Assembly (NCBI RefSeq): GCF_963678635.1
Contig: NC_087066.1
Coordinates: 24,049,609-24,113,608, forward strand
Reading direction: 5' to 3'
Length of the DNA: 64,000 nt
Source of the DNA: Symsagittifera roscoffensis
Taxonomy: Eukaryota > Xenacoelomorpha > Acoela > Convolutidae
In this document: in pieces, positions 44,015 to 56,279 of the stretch
Position numbering within the stretch: position 1 is the first letter of the stretch
How the letters are laid out: each line of letters opens with the position of its first letter
The notes under the pieces: generated by a model
The model's database searches: none
The model's input: the letters and a program-made list of their open reading frames with translations, nothing else
Told to the model about the DNA's origin: nothing
Position numbers and translations under genes: made by a program

Positions 44015-44965
44015 CCCAGGTTGACGTCCACGCAAGAAAAAAATTGTCATACAAGTTCATTTATGGAGTCATAGAAAAAACTTGCATGGAAAATTTTTTT
44101 TCCAATCGAAATTTTTTTCGAAAAATACATTTTTCTGATTTAAAACTCAAACAATAAAAAATAATGGCAATTTTGACTACATGAGAGCAACTTCGGCACA
44201 AAATTAAGTATTTGAACAACAAAATTTTAATCAGATAATTTCATATATGAAAATTGTATTATATGCATTTTTTCATTAAAAATTATCATTTTGAGGTAAA
44301 CAAATTTTAAAAACTTTTTATGATTGCATATTCACTTCTGTGCTTAAATTAATCTGGTAAGAAAAAAAAATTATTACACAAAATTTGATTTTTTGAGTTT
44401 ATAGAGTAGTCCACGTTAAAACTTCTGTTTAGAATTTTATATTCCTAAGAAAAACCTCAACCTGTAAAACATCGGTCTCTATTCTCAACCAGCAAAGTTT
44501 ACTAGCCATATACAAAAAAACGTGTTTAGTTTATAACTCTGAGTTAAAACGTTAACACTAACTTACATGGCTGATATAACCAAATGCAGTTTATCTGCGT
44601 CGTAACTTCCATTTACATTCTGATTTTTCTATGCAACATAAAATTTCAAAAAGATAATTTTGCATTTTAGTTCATGGGAAAAATGCCTAACATACAGTTT
44701 TTTTTTATAGAAAATTAGAAAAAAATTTGTCATAAAACTTCATGGAATAAAAAAATTTTTTTCCTCTTTTTCAAACAATTTTTGCGAAAGGTATGGCAAA
44801 ATTCTTGTTATTTCATTGAGTATGAGGTAAAAAAATGATTTTTCTAAAAAATTTTAGAATAGAAAAAAGCCTAACTTGATAATTTCGAAACTATTTATTT
44901 TTGATCTATGACAATGTATGAAATTGTATGATGAGCGTTTTTTCAAAGTATTAAGTCTTATGGAA
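44015..44965. mobile_element. MITE family P, copy 3
   Basis: Starts CCCAGGTTGACGTCCACGC and follows the same block order as the copies at 15095 and 19880 (TAGTCCACG, CTCAACCAGCAAAGTTTAC, CTAGCCATATACAAAAAAAC). The right terminal repeat is degraded. Confidence 0.5.
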
Positions 44966-45182
44966 ACCATTTTGTGTCTACACGCTGAATAGTTCTAATA
45001 GGCGATTTATTAATGCATTGCTCAAGTTATTTCTCCCGCGCTTAAAATCGTTAAAAGCTGAATTGAGGCAAATCAAGTGTTCATAATACTTCAAGTCAAT
45101 AAATGGCACTTTGATTTGGCAGTCCAAAATGTACAGTTTATCAGAGTTATAATCAATGACAACTATATGAAACCAATCAAAG

Positions 45183-45235
45183 TACTGTCGGAACGACGAG
45201 ATTTTGCCCTGGTATAATAGCAGTCTTGATTGTGT
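45183..45235 (+). mobile_element. Family H, 3' end fragment
   Basis: ACTGTCGGAACGACGAGATT, then GCCCTGGTATAATAGCAGTC and TTG: the terminal 50 bp of the family only. Confidence 0.5.
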
Positions 45236-45277
45236 ACATTGGGCGTATTCAGATTTCTTTGGCTAACTCACTAATAA

Positions 45278-45488
45278 TGTTGAAGTTAAAAGCAGATATT
45301 ATGTGAAAATTAATTGTAATTCATGTTCACTGCATATCATGTAAATCAGGCAGAACTGCACTCGATATTTTAGACTTATCCAGACCTATAGAAAAACAGT
45401 GATTAGAACGACAGGTGGACAGACATTCAGGACACCATAAGCAGAGTTTCACACAAACTTTACAGACATACACTTTTTCCCGATGTCA
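45278..45488 (-). repeat. 3' LTR of second gypsy element
   Basis: Shares CAGATATTATGTGAAA, GGCAGAACTGCACTC and ACAGTGATTAGAACGAC with 50293-50531; about 28 bp shorter owing to an internal indel. Confidence 0.7.
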
Positions 45489-46079
45489 TAGGTATTTAGA
45501 TAACTCAAATAACAACTGTAAAAAGTGACGGAACTGTAAAAAGTGACGGATAGATGTATGTATATCTAGTTAAATTTTTTTGTTTGCAGTTTCAGTGCGA
45601 TTGAATTTTTAGGCTTTTCCCAGCCTACCCTCTCCCTGGGTTTGCCACTAGCTTTTTTGGTTATTTTTGCGTCGTTTTCTTGGATCCATCGGATCATCAC
45701 TCCCCTTATTTCGGTTGTCGTCTTCCGCGGTATTGTTGAGCGCCGTGGTGGCGTGACGCCTTTTGCTCTCGTCTCCGGTTTTGCTTCTCCCTCTCATCTT
45801 GCGGTCCTTGGGTATCGTCCTCCCGCGTTTCTGGTTGCGTTGGCGTTATTCTTGTCCCACTAGCGGTAATAACGGGCATTATGCGCGTGTTTCGTCCGAT
45901 GTGTCGGAATCGTGATTTGGTTATTCTTCTTCGCTTGCGTTTTTCGGACGTCGTGTTTGTTGAAGTTGTTAATCTCTTCGCTCGCGATCTTCTCTCATTC
46001 TAGACCGACGGTTTTTCAGCGCCGTTAGGTAAGCCCCCGGCTATGTCTCCCACTCATTGTTCCGTCACTTTTTTCGCAG
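45489..46079 (-). pseudogene. Pol tail of second gypsy element
   Basis: On the minus strand, an Arg/Gln/Lys-rich stretch as often follows integrase, broken by stops. Near 45516-45551 the 18-mer AACTGTAAAAAGTGACGG is tandemly duplicated. Relatively GC-rich compared with its surroundings. Confidence 0.45.
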
Positions 46080-46586
46080 TACTTGTTGACGGATATGCCG
46101 TCGCTGCCAAGTTCCGGTGCATCATGGGCATCTAGATGTCCTTAACAGCGACATACATTTTATCGCGGCCGTGGTGGTAATAGTGCAGCCGGTGTTTGGT
46201 TGAGGTTGCCAGTGCTTTTGTTATTGTGAGTCTTCCGTCCATTCACAGGCAGTTCTCTTTGACCGCAAAGTCGGGAAAGTGTCGGGAAAGTCGGGAAAGT
46301 GTGGACGTGTTTGCATTTTCAACGAAGTGTGTGTTGCCGTTGGGTGGAACGTAATTGCATGAATTTTTGCACTCAGCCGTTCGATTTTGTCATGTCTCGG
46401 TTCGAAATTGTTTTATCCCCCGGCTAACTTTCCTTTTTGAATCGCCCTTGGCAAATTTAATGAAAGGTTCATCATAAAAGTTTCAATAACGGTAAATGTA
46501 GCATCGTAATGGCTTGTGGTGAGCGCATCGGTTCAGGGGTATCTTGATAAATAGTCTACCATTCCCATATTTGATCCTTGATGGCG
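46080..46586 (-). pseudogene. Integrase zinc domain and RNase H end remnant
   Basis: About 46570-46510 reads GSNMGMVDYLSRYP (RNase H end, G.N..ADxLSR type, preceded by RLTRWYDGLSTYD). About 46290-46140 reads GRLTITKALATSTKHRLHYY and HHGRDKMYVAV, matching the LH..HxG segment of the integrase zinc-binding domain. Stops and frame breaks are present. Confidence 0.55.
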
Positions 46587-47861
46587 TTCTGTTTTGCAAT
46601 CGTAAGTTGATAATCCATCGTACCACCGGGTTAACCTGCTAAAATGCGTTTCTTTTCATTTCAGCGATCAAATTAACAAAGTTAGTAAAGCTTTGTGATC
46701 TGAAAAGTTTGCAAAATATTTTCCGTGAAAGTAGTTCTGAAAATGTTTTGTTGGCCACACGACACAAGCAGGCTCAATGATTGCTTACAATACGTCTTTC
46801 CCTGGTATGTCAAAATGTTTAAGCTCTGTTAAGTTTCAACCAAATGTTTGGGGGATTAGAACGCCCTTTCGCACTCTTGTGTCCAAAAAAAATATTTATT
46901 TTGGCTCAATAACGGCCTTAGGTGGGCGCTTGTTTCCACTAATTTTTGTGGGAACCTAAGCTAACTGTGTAACGACACGAATAGTGATTTTAATTAATTT
47001 CCAGTTCGCGGCGCTTTTATTTTTGTCTGTTGCCTTCGTTTAATAATGGAATAATCACGGTACTGCTGATTTGTGAACCTAGCCATTGTCAACTTGATAA
47101 CGCAAACTTTCAGTTTGGAGTTTCGAAGAAGCGTTCTCTACGTCAAGTTTTTTTAAGATATTTTCTATCAAGGCAATATGTTCAATCTTGTTTACTTAAA
47201 CACGATTAGAAAATCGCCTCTAGTTGCTTGTGCCTGTGAGAGTTTTTTGCGAGAGTCTTGACCACTCTATAAAAAACCGCGGGCATCAAAATTAGTCCGT
47301 GAAAACCGTTTTGAAACAGTACGTCTTGCTCGATTACTCCCCACTAATGAAAAACTCCATTTTTTGCTTGTTTTTGTTTCTAACGCTACAAGCATACGTA
47401 AAATTGAGCGTTGTTGAATAAATATCCCCTTCTTTTTTTTCCTACTAGAAAGGATTACTATTGGGGACACGAAATGATTGCCAGAACACTCTTCGAGCTT
47501 AACGATGTGTCCCTCTTCCATTAGATGCTTATTTTCCCTATCTATTTTATCCTGCAGACTAATGGGCATCATACGGTCTTTCTGTTGCACCGGTTTTAAT
47601 ACGTCAAAGACACCTGCTTGTACCTTGGCATTATGTATGCACCCTATTCTGTAGCGTAATTTTAAGAACAATTCACAGAAAAATGACCTCCTGCTCATCC
47701 TCGGCGCTTGTGTGTTTTTCTGATACTGTCATCACTCAACCCCTCTGAAACAACTCCAAACCAAGGCCTTCCATCAAGTCGCTCCCAAGGATTGACTGAT
47801 GATTTTCTGCGATAACCGAAATCTTCTGCTGCGTGGCCCACCCATTTAAGTCGATTGTAAC
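46587..47861 (-). repeat. Tandem duplication unit 1 (1275 bp) within gypsy pol
   Basis: Near-identical to 47862-49136; both units are exactly 1275 bp as bounded here. It carries the RNase H segment (CVVWPTKHFQNYF, then KYFANFSDHKALLTL) and the RT start (QKDRMMPISLQDKIDRENKH, 47698-47267). About two dozen substitutions separate the copies. Confidence 0.8.
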
Positions 47862-49136
47862 TTCTGTTTTGCATTCGTAAGTTGATAATCCATCGTACCA
47901 CCGGGTTAACCTGCTAAAATGCGTTTCTTTTCATTTCAGCGATCAAATTAACAAAGTTAGTAAAGCTTTGTGATCTGAAAGTTTTGCAAAATATATTCCG
48001 TGAAAGTAGTTCTGAAAAAGTTTTGTTGGCCACACGACTCAAGCAGGCTCAATGATTGCTTACAATACGTCTTTCCCTGGTATGTCAAAATGTTTAAGCT
48101 CTGTTAAGTTTCAACCAAATGTTTGGGGGATTAGAACGCCCTTTCGCACTCTTGTGTCCAAATAAAAAATTTATTTTGGCTCAATAACGGCCTTAGGTGG
48201 GCGCTTGTTTCCACTTATTTTTGTGGGAATCTAAGCAAACTGTGTAACGACACGAATAGTGATTTTAATTAATTTCCAGTTCGCGGCGCTTTTATTTTTG
48301 TCTGTTGCCTTCGTTTAATAATGGAACAATCACGGTACTGCTGATTTGAGAACCTAGCCATTGTCAACTTGATAACGCAAACTTTCAGTTTGGAGTTTCG
48401 AAGAAGCGTTCTCTACGTCAAGTTTTTTAAAGATATTTTCTATCAATGCAATATGTTCAATCTTGTTTCCTTAAACACGATTAGAAAATCGCCTCTAGTT
48501 GCTTGTGCCTGTGAGAGTTTTTTGCGAGAGTCTTCACCACTCTATAAAAAACCGCGGGCATCAAAATTAGTCCGTGAAAACCGTTTTGAAACAGTACGTC
48601 TTGCTCGGTTACTCCCCACTAGTGAAAAACTCCATTTTTTGCTTGTTTTCGTTTCTAACGCTACAAGCGTACGTAAAGTTGAGCGTTGTTGAATAAATAT
48701 CCCCTTCCTTTCTTTCCTACTAGAAAGGATTACTATTGGGGACACGAAATGTTTGCCAGAACACTCTTCGAGCTTAACGATGTGTCCCTCTTCCATTAGA
48801 TGCTTATTTTCCCTATCTATTTTATCCTGCAGACTAATGGGCATCATACGGTCTTTCTGTTGCACCGGTTTTAATACGTCAAAGAAACCTGCTTGTACCT
48901 TGGCATTATGTATGCACCCTATTCTGTAGCGTAATTTTAAGAACAATTCACAGAAAAATGACCTTCTGCTCATCCTCGGCGCTTGTGTGTTTTTCTGATA
49001 CTGTCATCACTCAACCCCTCTGAAACAACTCCAAACCAAGGCCTTCCATCAAGTCGCTCCCAAGGATTGACTGATGATTTTCTGCGATAACCGAAATCTT
49101 CTGCTGCGTGGCCCACCCATTTAAGTCGATTGTAAC
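47862..49136 (-). repeat. Tandem duplication unit 2 (1275 bp) within gypsy pol
   Basis: Second copy of the unit. Its minus-strand reading 48973-48542 contains EGHIVKLEECSGKHFVSPIV, the segment of gypsy RT that enters the active site, followed by a frame break. Confidence 0.8.
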
Positions 49137-50280
49137 TAATGCTTTGGCGAGTATATGAATTCTGTTCTTGTGTAAGAAGTCTTTTTTTTTCTGGAATCAG
49201 ATAATTATTATTTTTGCACGTGGCTCGTTTTAGTTCCGGCGAGCTAAAAACGGTTAGCGGGAGCCGCTGATGAACCACAGCAGCCACTTTCCACAGCGAG
49301 GACTCTGGCATTTGGAACTTGCTTTTCTACTACATTTTGCTTACGCTTTATCGCCATTACCGTGTATTCACTCAATCTTGCGGAAGAGTCGTACTCCTCT
49401 ATGGTTTTCTGTTTCGCCCATCCGCCCTGTTGGTCTTGGAGACTGCTTGACATGCTCTGCTTACTTTGGTGGTGTTCCTGTTCATCCTGCACCATTCCAA
49501 CTTGTCCGCTCCCTCTCCGTTAGTCAGTTCCCCTAGGGGTCCCGCGTCATGTTCTCTTAAAATAGCAGGTATTTCTCCATGCAAAGCTCGTTGCGTTGTT
49601 TGTTGGGCACACAATGATGTGCTCCGGTGTTAATTTAGACGCATCGCAACATTAGCATTAAAAGAGTTTGTTCGCCCCATTCGGTTCTTCGTCCGCCTCG
49701 ATCCCATTTTCGAAAGGACTCCGTTCCCCGTCTGATGTTTCCCACCGGCTCTTGCATAGTATTAATGTGTTGTGCTTTTGACGCTGGTTTTTTCTGTATA
49801 TGATTTATAGGCCCAATCGCCTCGTTCGCATAGTTCAGCGTGGAATTTTTCAAAAAAAAATTATTTTTGCGTTGTTCGCATCGATAGAAGAGTCCCCTTT
49901 TGTAAGCAATGTTTCTTTCCCTTTTGAATACATGTTCCATATGGTTCAATACTCTGGGACATCTCTCCGTTTTTATAGCCAAAACGGGTTGTATAGCTTT
50001 GAAAATTCTTTGTGCCTCATCGCCAATGAATAAATAAAGATTCGATTTAAGTTTTTCTCCAATTCCCTCCGGTTTTTTTTCGCTTAAGTTTGCTGGCAGA
50101 GCGGTTACTTGGGCCGGTGTCAGCATGGCATCGAAATAGATATCATCCGGGTCGATATTGTTTTTCGCTACTATCCCCATTGAAATTTGAACATCGATTC
50201 CTCCCAGTAGATTGGAGGGTCGTGTGCTCTGGAATCCCAGAAGGAAACTATATTTGAAGAATTTCTATTTTTTTTATTTG
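49137..50280 (-). pseudogene. Gag region of second gypsy element
   Basis: 50180-49635 begins MGIVAKNNIDPDDIYFDAML, then GDEAQRIFKAIQPV and HVFKRERNIAYKRGLFYRCE, which has the spacing of a gypsy-type Gag capsid segment. Downstream (49614-49137) frames are broken and contain no clear zinc knuckle. The start codon at 50180 lies about 100 bp inside the 5' LTR. Confidence 0.5.
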
Positions 50281-50292
50281 CTGGCTGCGCCA
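50281..50292 (-). other. Primer-binding site of second gypsy element
   Basis: TGGCGCAGCCAG on the minus strand, immediately after the 5' LTR (50293-50531). Starts TGG as expected for pairing with a tRNA CCA end. Confidence 0.6.
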
Positions 50293-50531
50293 TGTTGAAG
50301 TAGGAAAACAGATATTATGTGAAAGTTAATCGCGAAGGTATATCGTAATTTTAGCTGTAAACCAAGGATAGCTGTAAGCCATGTAAGTAAGGCAGAACTG
50401 CACTCATTGTTTTAGGCGTATCCAGACGTCTAGAAGAACAGTGATTAGAACGACCGGTGGCCAGACATTCAAGGACACCATTAGCAAAATTTTACATACA
50501 TTTTACAGACATAAATTGTACCCCTGTGTCA
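50293..50531 (-). repeat. 5' LTR of second gypsy element
   Basis: Partner of 45278-45488; plus-strand limits TGTTGAAGTAGG and CCCCTGTGTCA. Confidence 0.7.
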
Positions 50532-52154
50532 GTAGCTAGCTCGGAATAGGAAAAATTTGGTCGTCAGACGCAATCAGTTCTGTTGAGAGCAGCTCGGTAA
50601 CCATTGTATGCAGCTATCTCAAATTATTTTGTAGTCATACCCAAGTTTCACACAATATCGACCCTTATTCGGCTCTAGATTGGTTCAATTTTGACCCTAG
50701 TGCTACCATAATGCGAACTGAATCGAACCATTTTCGACCCTAATTTGACCCTGATTTGACCGTATTTTTACATTATTTGAACTATAGTCTTTCTCCTGAA
50801 ATGAAAAATCTCCCTTAAGTTGAGATTAATTCATTATTGTCAAAGATGGAGAAAGTAAATCAATTATTTGACATACATTTCAAGCAATTGACTTTTTACA
50901 TCCCTTGATAGACGTTCAGAATATTTGTTGACAAGATTGAGCAGTTCTTAAAAAGAAGATACAGTCGAAAAAAGTTACAAAATGGGTCGCCTATCAATAA
51001 AACCCAGTTATAAACAAGAAGCCTTGGTTGCTAGCGACATTCATAACATGAAATAGCTTTTATTTTTTGTTTTTTTTTGTTTCGTTTTTTTGTGTTAATT
51101 ATTTTAGTGTTGTTGGAACAGAGCATGAGATATCACGAAATTAGTTACTTTTTACAGAACAATTGTTATATTGCCTATCAAAATTGTCGAAATTTACTGT
51201 TTGAGTAAATAGTTTTACCGTGGTCTAGTAAAACGCCAATAAATCTCAAATTGTTGAACAAAGAATTGTGCCAAAAATGCCCCGTTTTGTCGACAATGAC
51301 GAATTGTACCAAGAAACCCAAAATTGTCAGTATATGCCAAATACACCAAATGGGTACTCTCATTGAAGCTATTTGTGTCATTGTAGCGGGAGTGGAAGTA
51401 GTCAACAATCTGAAACTAAGCAAAGACCGTTTTGTTGAAACATATGACATTGAATAACTCAAATTTGGAGCTCAGATTAGGATATATCAGATTAAAAATT
51501 TCAGATACGGATTTCAAGGGGTGATATTTCCCAGAAAGAAAAGGGTGTAACAACTTAACCTGATGCAGCAAATAAATGTTTGCGAACTAAAAGAACTGAT
51601 TCTTAAAACAGAGAGATGCTAGTAATGGAACTGCACTGCTCTCTCCAATTATAACGTCTCCAGCTAATATAGCCCCCCTCCCCCACATTCTTAACACAAA
51701 GTACAAGTGAAGTGCTTATCTTTTTTCTGCATTTAGAAATAGGGTGATATGATGGGACTGCTGTAAATCAATCTGCATTACAGGTGATGGTGTTAACCCG
51801 TACCACGTTGGCCAGCAATCGGAATCAATCTGAATTCGAAAAACTAAAAGCTAAACGAAAAAACTAAACGAATTCGCTAAAAGCACAGAAATAGAGGAAT
51901 TAGTCCCTGTAACTGCTTACTTATCATAAATTAACAAATTAAACTTGAAAAAATCAGCTGACCTTCAGGTTTTGGATAACCAAATTTGTTTTCCTAACAG
52001 TGTCTAGTATAAGTGGTCTAGATTTTCGACAATTTCACTGTTCAGCACACTATTCTTCACCTTAAAACGCTGTGAAAACTTGCTCATTTCCTCAAGTTTG
52101 ATCGCTTCAATTTTCTAAAGGAAACAATGGCTCGGTCGTTTAGCTAGTGTCTAT
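50532..52154. other. No gene recognised
   Basis: An open segment at 51251-51457 (plus) contains several Cys and reads through ordinary-looking residues, but has no family I can name and no splice or start evidence. Around 50670-50760 the word TTTTGACCCTA/ATTTGACC recurs. Otherwise featureless. Confidence 0.35.
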
Positions 52155-52657
52155 TGTACCGACATTCGTAACGAAAGTAACGGAATATTTGGGCTCGGGT
52201 GGGTTTTTTCTTCAGACAAATTTCGACTTTTTAACTAGCCATTTTTGACAAAATGTTTAGTATCATTCAAAAGTTATTACTGTTTTGAGCTTAAATTTGA
52301 AAAGATATTTCACCTTTGACCATTTTTCGTAAAGTTTTGGGGGTTTAAGGATTGCCAATTTGGGACAATTAACGGGGGATATATTTCGCGCTACTAACGC
52401 GTCAGCGGTGATTTAACCCGTGTTAGATATCGTTCCAAATTGGTTGAAAGAAGCTTAAATGTCATAATTGATTTGTTACTAGGAGCGAAATTTATCACTT
52501 TGTACTCTCTATGGCATGTTGGGGGGGGGTGATTTTTATAAAAAATCTCAAATTAAAAAAAATCATTTTCTTTTTTTTTATTTTAAATTTTTTCATGTTA
52601 AAACCTTAAAAGGCAGGCGGATCATTCACCGTTTCACCCTGATAAGAGCAGTCTTGT
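52155..52657 (+). mobile_element. Family H copy
   Basis: Starts TGTACCGACATTCGTAACG, ends CATTCACCGTTTCACCCTG then ATAAGAGCAGTCTTGT. A G9 run lies at 52521-52529. Most of it (from 52299) is part of the tandem duplication below. Confidence 0.7.
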
Positions 52658-53761
52658 TTTTCTAGTAATTTATTAAATAAGTTGTTATCGATCTGCTTCA
52701 TAGTTACAATAATTAGTGAGAAAAATATAAAACTAAAATTAAAGGAGGTAGATATCCGTGTTGACCTCCATGCACCGAAAATGCTTATCATACAATTCCA
52801 TACATCAGTAATACATATAATTTTTGTGCAGTTTCGAAAAATGGTTGAAAAAAGATATCAACTAAATTCTGCGGCTGTTTGATTCTAAAAAAACACTCTG
52901 GAGATGAAAAAAAACCCAAGGTTTTTTGCTTTTCCATTAGAAGCCAAACGGTGTTTCTTTGTGAGTTTTAAGCGATTTCCGCAAGAAGGACGCTCCCTTT
53001 GTTATTCCTTTGTTCTTCTTTTTTCTTTGGTTGTTCCGACAAGTTTTCAACATGTTTAACGACTTGTTTCTGGAATCCAGGAACATGCAGACATAACATT
53101 GTGCGCCTATCCAGTGCACATTTTGACCTGGTAATGTTGAAAAAATGCTTATCATTCATACAATTCCCATTTATAGAAATTGTATGACCAGCATTTTTTG
53201 ATGACGACACAAAAATTTCTCAAATAATTTTGAAACTGCCCCAAAATTGTTTTTTTAATTCGAAAATCGAATAGTGTACTCATAGTGTACTCGAAGTTTT
53301 TTTGGTGCTTTTCCAATTTTTTGTACTCTGAGTAAACCAAGGTATTTGTCACTTGAGTTCTGTTACGAACACAACCCAAAATTTGCATATAAATTTCATC
53401 TATGGAAAAATTCTGATCACAGAGATTTCTTACATTTTTTGTACGCATTGAATTGTATAAAATTTGTATAAAATATATGAAAATTGTATGACAAGAAGTT
53501 TTGGTCAACCCGGGTTTATAGTTTCCTTAACAGTTGATATAATTTCTAACTGATTATCTGACTATAGATGGCATCCAGAACGACGGTGGAAAACTAGCTA
53601 GCATAATCCCTGTCAGCGTTCTGGGTTCTGGGTGTTCAATACGTCTCGATGTGTAAAGAGCGTTTTGTTTCCCCTCAAATTTTCAGAAAACTAGGATCGT
53701 ATCTTATGCAAAGAATAAAAATGGTGAAAAAAATTAAAAAGAAACAGAAACCACAAAATTT
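52299..53761. repeat. Recent tandem duplication, unit 1
   Basis: 1463 bp, starting GAAAAGATATTTCACCTTTG within the family H copy and covering a MITE family P copy plus about 250 bp of unique sequence. Nearly identical to 53762-55250. The bases AAATTT before GAAAAG are shared at both start points, i.e. microhomology at the junction. It lacks about 10 bp (in the GTTTTGGCCAATTTGGG stretch) that unit 2 keeps. Confidence 0.85.
52755..53514. mobile_element. MITE family P, short copy with both ends
   Basis: Left end CCGTGTTGACCTCCATGC; right end GGTCAACCCGGG. Inside the ends, TGCTTATCATACAATTCCAT is mirrored by ATGAAAATTGTATGACAAG. About 760 bp. This copy defines the terminal inverted repeat of the family. 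Confidence 0.65.
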
Positions 53762-55250
53762 GAAAAGATATTTCACCTTTGACCATTTTTCGTAAAGTTC
53801 TGGGGGTTTAAGGATTGCAGTTTTGGCCAATTTGGGACAATTAACGGGCGATATATTTCGCGCTATTAACGCGTAAGCGGTGATTTAACCCGTGTTAGAT
53901 ATCGTTCCAAATTGGTTGAAAGAAGCTTAAATGTCATAATTGATTTGTTACTAGGAGCGAAATTTATCACTTTGTACTCTCTATGGCATGTTGGGGGGGG
54001 GGGGGGGGGGGGGGGGGTGATTTTTATAAAAAATCTCAAATTAAAAAAAATCATTTTCTTTTTTTTTATTTTAAATTTTTTCATGTTAAAACCTTAAAAG
54101 GCAGGCGGATCATTCACCGTTTCACCCTGATAAGAGCAGTCTTGTTTTTCTAGTAATTTATTAAATAAGTTGTTATCGATCTGCTTCATAGTTACAATAA
54201 TTAGTGAGAAAAATATAAAACTAAAATTAAAGGAGGTAGATATCCGTGTTGACCTCCATGCACCGAAAATGCTTATCATACAATTCCATACATCAGTAAT
54301 ACATATAATTTTTGTGCAGTTTCGAAAAATGGTTGAAAAAAGATATCAACTAAATTCTGCGGCTGTTTGATTCTAAAAAAACACTCTGGAGATGAAAAAA
54401 AACCCAAGGTTTTTTGTTTTTCCATTAGAAGCCAAACGGTGTTTCTTTGTGAGTTTTAAGCGATTTCCGCAAGAAGGACGCTCCCTTTGTTATTCCTTTG
54501 TTCTTCTTTTTTCTTTGGTTGTTCCGACAAGTTTTCAACATGTTTAACGACTTGTTTCTGGAATCCACGAACATGCAGACATAACATTGTGCGCCTATCT
54601 AGTGCTTATTTTGACCTGAAAATGTTGAAAAAATGCTTATCATTCATACAATTCCCATTTATAGGAATTGTATGACCAGCATTTTTTGATGACGACACAA
54701 AAATTTCTTAAATAATTTTAAAACTGCCCCAAAATTGCTTTTTTAATTCGAAAATCGAATAGTGTACTCATAGTGTACTCGAAGTTTTTTTGGTGCTTTT
54801 CCAATTTTTTGTACTCTGAGTAAACCAAGGTATTTGTCACTTGAGTTCTGTTACGAACACAACCCAAAATTTGCATATAAATTTCATCTATGGAAAAATT
54901 CTGATCACAGAGATTTCTTACATTTTTTGTACGCCTTGAATTGTATAAAATTTGTATAAAATATATGAAAATTGTATGACAAGAAGTTTTGGTCAACCCG
55001 GGTTTATAGTTTCCTTAACAGTTGATATAATTTCTAACTGATTATCTGACTACAGATGGCATCCAGAACGACGGTGGAAAACTAGCTAGCATAATCCCTG
55101 TCAGCGTTCTGGGTTCTGGGTGTTCAATACGTCTCGATGTGTAAAGAGCGTTTTGTTTCCCCTCAAATTTTCAGAAAACTAGGATCGTATCTTATGCAAA
55201 GAATAAAAATGGTGAAAAAAATTTAAAAAGAAACAGAAACCACAAAATTT
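53762..55250. repeat. Recent tandem duplication, unit 2
   Basis: 1489 bp. Contains a 5'-truncated family H copy ending at 54145 and the second copy of the short family P MITE (54243-55002). The G run is 25 long (53993-54017) against 9 in unit 1. Confidence 0.85.
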
Positions 55251-56279
55251 TACTGAAAAATGGGATCAAACGTACAATCCCCCCCCCCCCCCCCACCGAA
55301 AAATTCAGGGGAATAAAATAGTGTTTTTTTTATATCAACTTTGAGGTCAAACTAATTTGATCTAATTTATCGAGAAAATTACTTCGAAAATAAATATGTA
55401 TAATAAATTGGTTAAAGTAACAGCATAAAAAGGTTAAAGTATAATTTGGTTAAAGTAACAGCATAAAATAGGTATTCCTTTTGATAAATTTTCTCAAGCA
55501 GTCTTTTCAGTCTTTTCAACATTAATACGAAGCTAGGGGAAGATTCTACGGTAGGTCATTTTGGGGGGATTGTACGGTTGATCTGAAAAATGTAATGATT
55601 TACTCGAACTGGTTGAAAAATTTTCTGAAGAATTTGACGGTCCCCTGCAGAAACAATATTTCATTTGAGTCAAAATAGGTCAATTCCGAATCTTCGTAGG
55701 CTTTTTTGTATAAGTTTCGAGCTTTCTGCTCACAGAAAAACTATACAATACTCCATTGTTGGTTTTTGATTCAAAAAAATTACGCATCGTTTAATTAGTG
55801 CAAACACTTCGATTTACAGATATCAGTGTCTTTTTAGCATTGTGTCTTTTGAAAAGTTTCAAAAAGACTGGATGCTTATCGCTTTTCGTCACATTTTCAA
55901 GACAGCTTAACAAATTTAGTCCGCCTAGCTGCCGACACTCATTCTTTCTGTTTACAGAAAGAGAGGTATGAAGAAAGTGTTCGATATACTTTAGCTCTAT
56001 CTTATCTTATATATCAAACGAAAATCGGAATGCGCTATGGACGATATGTTTAACAGAACACAATGCTTAAGAATTAAAATGAGACCATGTTTACAAGGCT
56101 ATTACGAAGCATTCAGAGCAACCATCAGAAGCAGAAGAACTCGAACCAACTTCAAGGCTAGACAGTACCTGCCTAATTTTTGCTCAAAATCTCATTTTCA
56201 TGTCTCTCTGGAAATGGGACTGTAAAATACCAGTCTGGAACGAATCTTTTACAATTAGTGACCTCCATGCTAAGAAAGA
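55251..56279. other. No gene recognised
   Basis: AT-rich, with a C run at about 55279-55294 and a 25-bp local repeat (GTTAAAGTAACAGCATAAAA at 55413 and 55446). A short open frame at 56037-56225 has no recognisable domain. Confidence 0.4.

Larger units (their letters stand above)
45278..50531 (-). mobile_element. Second Ty3/gypsy-like element, decayed, with internal tandem duplication
   Basis: LTR remnants 45278-45488 and 50293-50531 (plus-strand TGTTGAAGT ... TGTCA) flank a minus-strand interior with Gag (50180-49635), RT start (48973-48542 and its duplicate 47698-47267), RNase H (about 46770-46510) and integrase zinc-binding remnants (about 46290-46080). A primer-binding site (minus TGGCGCAGCCAG, 50292-50281) abuts the 5' LTR. 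No matching target duplication remains. Unrelated in LTR sequence to the gypsy element at 2676. Confidence 0.78.

Noticed and set aside
45642-45863. Plus-strand open frame in a GC-richer segment
   Set aside because: It lies antisense to the Arg/Lys-rich Pol tail of the second gypsy element.
51251-51457. 67-residue Cys-containing plus-strand ORF as a gene
   Set aside because: No family, start context, splice sites or repeat relation support it; the opposite strand is equally open.
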